Positions 60,951 through 64,000 of a stretch of DNA of 64,000 nt are shown here, piece by piece. The first letter of the stretch is position 1. The number at the start of each line of letters is the position of its first letter. The notes below the pieces were generated by a model, which made no database searches, was not told the DNA's origin, and worked only from the letters and a program-made list of their open reading frames with translations. Origin of the DNA: Candidatus Trichofilum aggregatum (GTDB taxonomy: Bacteria; Chloroflexota; Anaerolineae; Promineifilales; Promineifilaceae); assembly GCA_016716885.1 (NCBI GenBank), contig JADJUV010000175.1, forward strand, positions 45,077 through 109,076, in the 5' to 3' direction. The position numbers and the translations under genes were made by a program.

Positions 60951-61755
60951 GCGTTGGATTCCGGCAGTAGGCGCGCCCATCAACGAACTGGCTAACAGTA
61001 ATGGCAATGCCATTCTCAGCTTCCCGGCCACGCTGTTGCCCGGGGATATCACCCTCAATATTATGACCCTGAGCGGTTTGACGGTAGCCATTGGTCGGGT
61101 TGTAGATGACTCCATCGTGGTTTTGGAAAACAGTTACCGCTACATCCAACAAGGGTATAAACCGGTGGATGCGGTTATCGCCGCCACCAAAGAAGTAGCG
61201 GTGGCTATCTTTGCCGCCACAGCCACAACGATGGCGGTTTTCCTACCCCTCGGTCTGGTTGGCGGGCTGATTAGCTCCTTCTTCCTGCCCTTTGGCCTGA
61301 CCGTGACCTATGCCTTGGCCGCCAGTTTCCTCGTTTCTATTACGGTTGTGCCGGTGTTGACAGTGTTACTCATCCGCCGAGAAAACATCCCCGAACACAA
61401 AGAGACGGCTATGCAACGGTGGTACACACCGGCCCTGGAATGGGCGTTGCATAACCGCCTGTTGACGCTCGGTATTACCCTGGTTGTGTTTATGGGCAGC
61501 ATGTATCTGATGAGCCAACTGCCGCAGAACTTTATCCCGGCGTTGGGTGAACCGACGATTAACATTAACGTGACCCTGCCTGCGGGGACGGATATGGCAG
61601 AGACGGATGGGTTGGTGCGGGAGCCAGAGGTCGCGGCCGCGACCTGGATGGTGTGGTCGAAGTGGCGGAGTGAAATCGGCAGTGCTGGGGCATGGGTGCT
61701 TTTGGCGGCGGCAACGTCAGCCAGAACACCGCCAACATCACCTGAATGTGGGTGA
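60949..61755 (+). CDS. RND exporter, helices 3-7 segment
   Basis: Contains TLSGLTVAIGRVVDDSIVVLEN (two adjacent Asp of the proton relay), four further helices, then the cytoplasmic segment (RRENIPEHKETAMQRWYTPALEW), helix 7 and the second porter start (LPQNFIPALGEPTININV). Frame is lost after 61625. Confidence 0.78.
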   Translation: MRWIPAVGAPINELANSNGNAILSFPATLLPGDITLNIMTLSGLTVAIGRVVDDSIVVLENSYRYIQQGYKPVDAVIAATKEVAVAIFAATATTMAVFLPLGLVGGLISSFFLPFGLTVTYALAASFLVSITVVPVLTVLLIRRENIPEHKETAMQRWYTPALEWALHNRLLTLGITLVVFMGSMYLMSQLPQNFIPALGEPTININVTLPAGTDMAETDGLVREPEVAAATWMVWSKWRSEIGSAGAWVLLAAATSARTPPTSPECG

Positions 61756-61973
61756 GGAATTCCTACTCGATCAGGAAGCGCTCGGTGCTTTGACCATTGA
61801 AGTACGCCAGGAAGCCGAAGAAATCTTCGGCGGTGAAGAGTTTGTCATCGTCTCGGCCGGTTCACAAACGGGTTTCACCGGTTATGGGCTGGTTGTTCAG
61901 GGCGTTGATGCTGAAGGGGAAGAATTAGCTGAGGTCGTGGAAGCGATTAAAGCCACGATTAGCGCTGGTAGAT

Positions 61974-62303
61974 ATGGATGCCAACGGTTCACCGGACATC
62001 GTCAATGTATCTAGTAGTGTGGATGGGATGTTGGAAGGGGGCACAGCCTCGATTATTCGGGTGGATGGACAACCCGCGATCAACTTTAGCGGCCGCTTTG
62101 AGTTTGGTCTGGAAAATACCATTGGCGCGGCCGCGGCCGTCAAGAGCGAGGTAGAAGCCCTAGAAATCCTACCGGATGGTGTCATCGTATCTGAAGGGTT
62201 TGAGGCTGAACAACAAACACAAGGGTTCCAGGGGATGATCACCGCCATTGGTTGGGCCAGTGTGCTGGTTTACCTCATCATGGCCCTCTCCTCCGTAGCC
62301 TGA
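61974..62303 (+). CDS. RND exporter, second porter domain end
   Basis: VNVSSSVDGMLEGGTASIIRVDGQPAINFSG to TAIGWASVLVYLIMALS. It ends at the next helix, and the frame changes near 62285. The previous frame (61740-61965) carries LNVGEEFLLDQEALGALTIEV. Confidence 0.75.
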   Translation: MDANGSPDIVNVSSSVDGMLEGGTASIIRVDGQPAINFSGRFEFGLENTIGAAAAVKSEVEALEILPDGVIVSEGFEAEQQTQGFQGMITAIGWASVLVYLIMALSSVA

Positions 62304-62734
62304 TCCATCCCTTCGTCATCTTGTTCAGTCTGCCCCTGTCGCTCATCGGGGCCTCGCTGGCCCTCTTCCTGACGGGACGGGTGCTGGGTATCTCTTCGAT
62401 GATTGGCTTGCTCCATGCTGGTGGGTATCGTCATTACCAACGGCATCGTGCTGATGGAACTGGTGAAACAGTTGCGGAGAAAGGGAGCAGACCTACGATG
62501 CGCTGGTCGAAGGCGGCCGCACCCGGGCCGGGCCCATCTGATGACCGCCCTGACCACGATTCTGGCCCTGGTTCCGCTGGCCCTCAGTGCCGAGGCGGGG
62601 CTATCATCGCCGCCGACCTGGCCTGGGTGGTGTTGGGTGGGATGGTTGTGGGGACGGTGTTGACCCTGGTGGTCATCCCCGTTGTCTACAGCCTGATTGA
62701 AGATGGGTTAGACGGAATCAGGAAGAAGGCGTAA
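62285..62734 (+). CDS. RND exporter, C-terminal helices
   Basis: RSLIHPFVILFSLPLSLIGASLALFL, a broken middle (62410-62600), and AADLAWVVLGGMVVGTVLTLVV to the natural stop at 62734. The middle reads in another frame as MLVGIVITNGIVLMELV and LMTALTTILALVPLAL. Confidence 0.72.
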   Translation, partial: PLLRSLIHPFVILFSLPLSLIGASLALFLTGRVLGISSMIGLLHAGGYRHYQRHRADGTGETVAEKGSRPTMRWSKAAAPGPGPSDDRPDHDSGPGSAGPQCRGGAIIAADLAWVVLGGMVVGTVLTLVVIPVVYSLIEDGLDGIRKKA

Positions 62735-62776
62735 GTCAACCTTGATGAACCCAACCCCCTAATCCCCAATGGACTT

Positions 62777-62816
62777 GGGTCAATTTTGGCGGGCGAACGC
62801 CCGCGAAAATTGACCC
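62777..62816. repeat. Variable-stem hairpin family, copy 3
   Basis: 19-base arms beginning GGGTCAATTTT with one mismatch and an AA loop, followed by ATAAAAGTCCCC. The stem sequence is again different from the other copies. Confidence 0.75.
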
Positions 62817-62824
62817 ATAAAAGT

Positions 62825-63412
62825 CCCCACGAAAGAACCACCCCGAACAGCGTTCACCCCCTCACCCGCGCCGAATGGCGGGCCTGGCTAGAAGCCCATC
62901 ACCAGCGTGCCGAAGGCGTCTGGCTCATCAGTTATAAAAAGGCCAGCGGCAAACCGCGCTTCAGCTACGAAGAATCGGTGGAAGAAGCGTTGTGTTTTGG
63001 CTGGGTAGACAGCAAGGGCAACAACCGGACGAAGAACGATCCCCTGCTCTGGTTTGCCCCTCGGAGGCCGGGGTTCGCCGGGGACAGACCCAACAAAGAG
63101 CGGGTGGAACGACTCATGGCGGCAGGTCTCATGGCCCCGGCGGGCTTGGCGAAAGTAGAAGCGGCCCAACGAGATGGTTCGTGGAACAGCCTGGACGCTG
63201 TTGAAACTCTGGAGGTTCCGCCGGACCTCGCGGCCGCGTTAGTCGAAAATCCCCCGGCCGCTGATTATTTTGCCACCTTTCCCCGTTCGGCCAAACGGGG
63301 CATTTTGGAATGGATCGTCCAGGCCAAAAGACCCGAAACCCGCGCCAAACGTATTCAGGAGACGGCCCGGCTCGCGGCGGAAAATATTCGCGCCAACCAA
63401 TGGCGACCATAA
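62825..63412 (+). CDS. YdeI/OmpD-associated family protein
   Basis: About 195 residues of the YdeI family, linked to bacteriocin or peptide resistance. TRAEWRAWLEAHHQRAEGVWLISYKKASGKPRFSYEE, VEEALCFGWVDSKGN, LMAAGLMAPAGLAKVEAAQRDGSW and AKRPETRAKRIQETARLAAEN are typical. The middle (NNRTKNDPL, GFAGDRPNK) is out of register and reads PDEERS in another frame, so two compensating indels are likely. The true start is unclear because the hairpin repeat lies just upstream, and no ATG is available in frame. Confidence 0.75.
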   Translation, partial: PHERTTPNSVHPLTRAEWRAWLEAHHQRAEGVWLISYKKASGKPRFSYEESVEEALCFGWVDSKGNNRTKNDPLLWFAPRRPGFAGDRPNKERVERLMAAGLMAPAGLAKVEAAQRDGSWNSLDAVETLEVPPDLAAALVENPPAADYFATFPRSAKRGILEWIVQAKRPETRAKRIQETARLAAENIRANQWRP

Positions 63413-63438
63413 ATATCATCAGACACAACCTCTCTCAC

Positions 63439-63493
63439 GTTTGTAGTGACGGCTTTAGCCGTCTCTTCCTCAGGCAAAGCGGTTACTACAAAC
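63439..63493. repeat. Palindromic repeat, GTAGTGACC family, copy 6 (degenerate)
   Basis: GTTTGTAGTGACGGCTTTAG ... GCAAAGCGGTTACTACAAAC. Its downstream CGAGCAAACATC matches that after copy 5. Confidence 0.78.
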
Positions 63494-63534
63494 AGCGAGC
63501 AAACATCGGCCAACCCTTCTTCAAGGAAAACCCC

Positions 63535-63690
63535 ATGCAACATTCCCTCAGTTTAGGACACAAAGAGGCCCAACAAGCCATCCAGGTTATTCAAGCCGAG
63601 TTAGAGCGGCAGGGCAAAGCGGCCGTCATTGCCGTGACCGATGCTCACGGCGAACTGATCAGCCTACTTTCGCCTGGATGGTGCGCCATT
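63535..63690 (+). CDS. GlcG/HbpS-like heme-binding family protein, N-terminal part
   Basis: The start of a GlcG/HbpS (DUF336) protein: SLGHKEAQQAIQVIQAELERQGKAAVIAVTDAHGELISLL. AAGGAAAAC precedes the ATG at 63535. The frame is lost near 63675, where SLA would be expected. The family binds heme or acts in glycolate and other oxidations. Confidence 0.75.
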
Positions 63691-63971
63691 ACCCTCGATT
63701 TTGATCGCCAGCAATAAAGCCTGGACCGCCGCCCGTGAGCGCAAAGCCACCCGTGATTTGGGCCAGGCGGCACGCCACCCCACAGATGGTTTCGACATGG
63801 CCTATTTTGGGGATGCCCGCTATATCGGCTGGGGGGGCGGTGTGCCCGTGGTGGTGGAAGGGATGGTGGTCGGTGCGGTGGCGGTCAGTGGGCCGCCGGA
63901 AGCCGAGGACATGGTGCTGGCCTCAACTGGGGGTCACGGCCATTTTGGAAATTTTATTTTTCCCCTCATAA
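63690..63971 (+). CDS. GlcG/HbpS-like protein, C-terminal part
   Basis: Continuation in other frames: ASNKAWTAARERKATRDLGQ, DMAYFGDARYIGWGGGVPVVVEG and MVVGAVAVSG are the family core. Near 63910 the frame changes again to LGVTAILE and ends at TAA about 63971. Confidence 0.7.
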
Positions 63972-64000
63972 TGCCAATCCTCGGTGCTGGTGCTATGCAA

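Larger units (their letters stand above)
58058..62734 (+). pseudogene. RND-family exporter with five tandem inserted repeats, heavily frameshifted
   Basis: One gene, restored length about 1550 residues. It begins MLAKLFDAITRLALRFRWVT and ELLPRIEFPQTIIIAQW, the RND first helix and first porter strand. Later blocks are the helix-4 proton relay GRVVDDSIVVLENSYR (about 61084-61131), MTLSGLTVAIG, GLTVTYALAASFLVSI, ALGEPTININVTLPAGTDM, QGFQGMITAIGWASVLVYL, GIVITNGIVLMELVKQ (restored) and LTLVVIPVVYSLIEDGL. Between VSQVTVSG and NGNPALLVSIFKSG lies a Thr/Pro linker and a repeat array of about 500 residues (58741-60240). At least a dozen frame changes occur. No membrane-fusion or outer-membrane partner is nearby. 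The substrate is unknown. Confidence 0.8.
439..63237. repeat. Highly iterated palindrome GCGGCCGC, about 98 copies
   Basis: The octamer GCGGCCGC was counted by eye about 98 times, roughly one per 650 bp, first at 439-446 and last at 63230-63237. It is usually extended to CGCGGCCGC or CGCGGCCGCG. Most copies lie inside genes on both strands and in all phases, most often reading Ala-Ala-Ala, otherwise Arg-Pro-Arg or Gly-Arg. Others are intergenic (for example 4871, 20011, 20911, 26548 and 26567). At about 56% GC chance predicts two or three copies. The pattern resembles cyanobacterial HIP1 (GCGATCGC). The function is unknown. Hand counting may be off by a few. Confidence 0.95.

Noticed and set aside
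58058..62734. Several separate small genes in the RND region
   Set aside because: The pieces follow the order of one RND exporter, lack their own ribosome sites and join by single-base repairs.
439..63237. GCGGCCGC sites as cloning (NotI) or vector artefacts
   Set aside because: There are about a hundred, most inside conserved protein motifs in correct frame, with no adjoining vector sequence.
1..64000. tRNA, rRNA or insertion-sequence genes
   Set aside because: I scanned both strands for transposase motifs and for rRNA or tRNA signatures and saw none; a dedicated tRNA search was not possible.

Overview
The window looks like a piece of a Chloroflexota chromosome (Anaerolineae/Ardenticatenia-like). 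The reasons are an FHA-domain pair of FhaA type, secreted proteins with Thr/Pro-rich (TPTATPSP-type) linkers and short 'YLPxV' blocks, a two-subunit aconitase X, and an RND exporter with no outer-membrane partners nearby. This placement is inference; there is no rRNA or other marker gene in the window. No tRNA, rRNA, transposase, phage gene or CRISPR array was seen.

Layout. 1-8 kb: end of a membrane protein, a MocA-like nucleotidyltransferase, two AhpD-like proteins, a GNAT enzyme, an RNB ribonuclease, a secreted two-domain protein and an FHA pair. 8.6-16 kb: a membrane-anchored c-type cytochrome with a large novel ectodomain, a three-gene ABC-2 exporter, a DUF4287/DUF5655 protein and a squalene/phytoene synthase. 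16-33 kb: a GH31 glycosidase, a PadR regulator with its membrane partner, a HEPN/MNT pair, a 1766-residue secreted GH13 amylase/pullulanase behind a promoter with two LacI-type operators, a secreted Calx-beta/CBM6 protein, tryptophanase and a TIM-barrel sugar isomerase. 33-43 kb: HicAB, a GT39-like membrane glycosyltransferase, DUF2071, a DUF6065-like protein, a metzincin-like protease, two PQQ-type sugar dehydrogenases and aconitase X. 43-57 kb: an MFS-cNMP fusion, a spermidine/putrescine-type ABC importer (PotDBCA order), a five-gene pentose operon (xylose isomerase, lyxose isomerase, DUF4432 epimerase, GHMP kinase, xylose-isomerase-like protein) and GlmS. 57-64 kb: a MarR regulator, an RND exporter with five tandem inserted repeats, a YdeI protein and a GlcG/HbpS protein. 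The overall picture is a polysaccharide- and pentose-degrading heterotroph.

Two things dominate the window at the DNA level. First, the octamer palindrome GCGGCCGC occurs about 98 times by hand count, inside and between genes, a HIP1-like pattern. Second, at least fifteen genes are broken, nearly always by loss of one base in a short homopolymer. Breakage is densest after 57.8 kb. This looks like long-read consensus error rather than true gene decay, so broken genes are described in their restored form.

Intergenic DNA is rich in hairpins: a family with the core GTAGTGACCGCTTTAGCGGG (six copies), a second family whose stem sequence varies but whose position and flank are kept (three copies), and 8-9-bp tandem microrepeats next to start codons.
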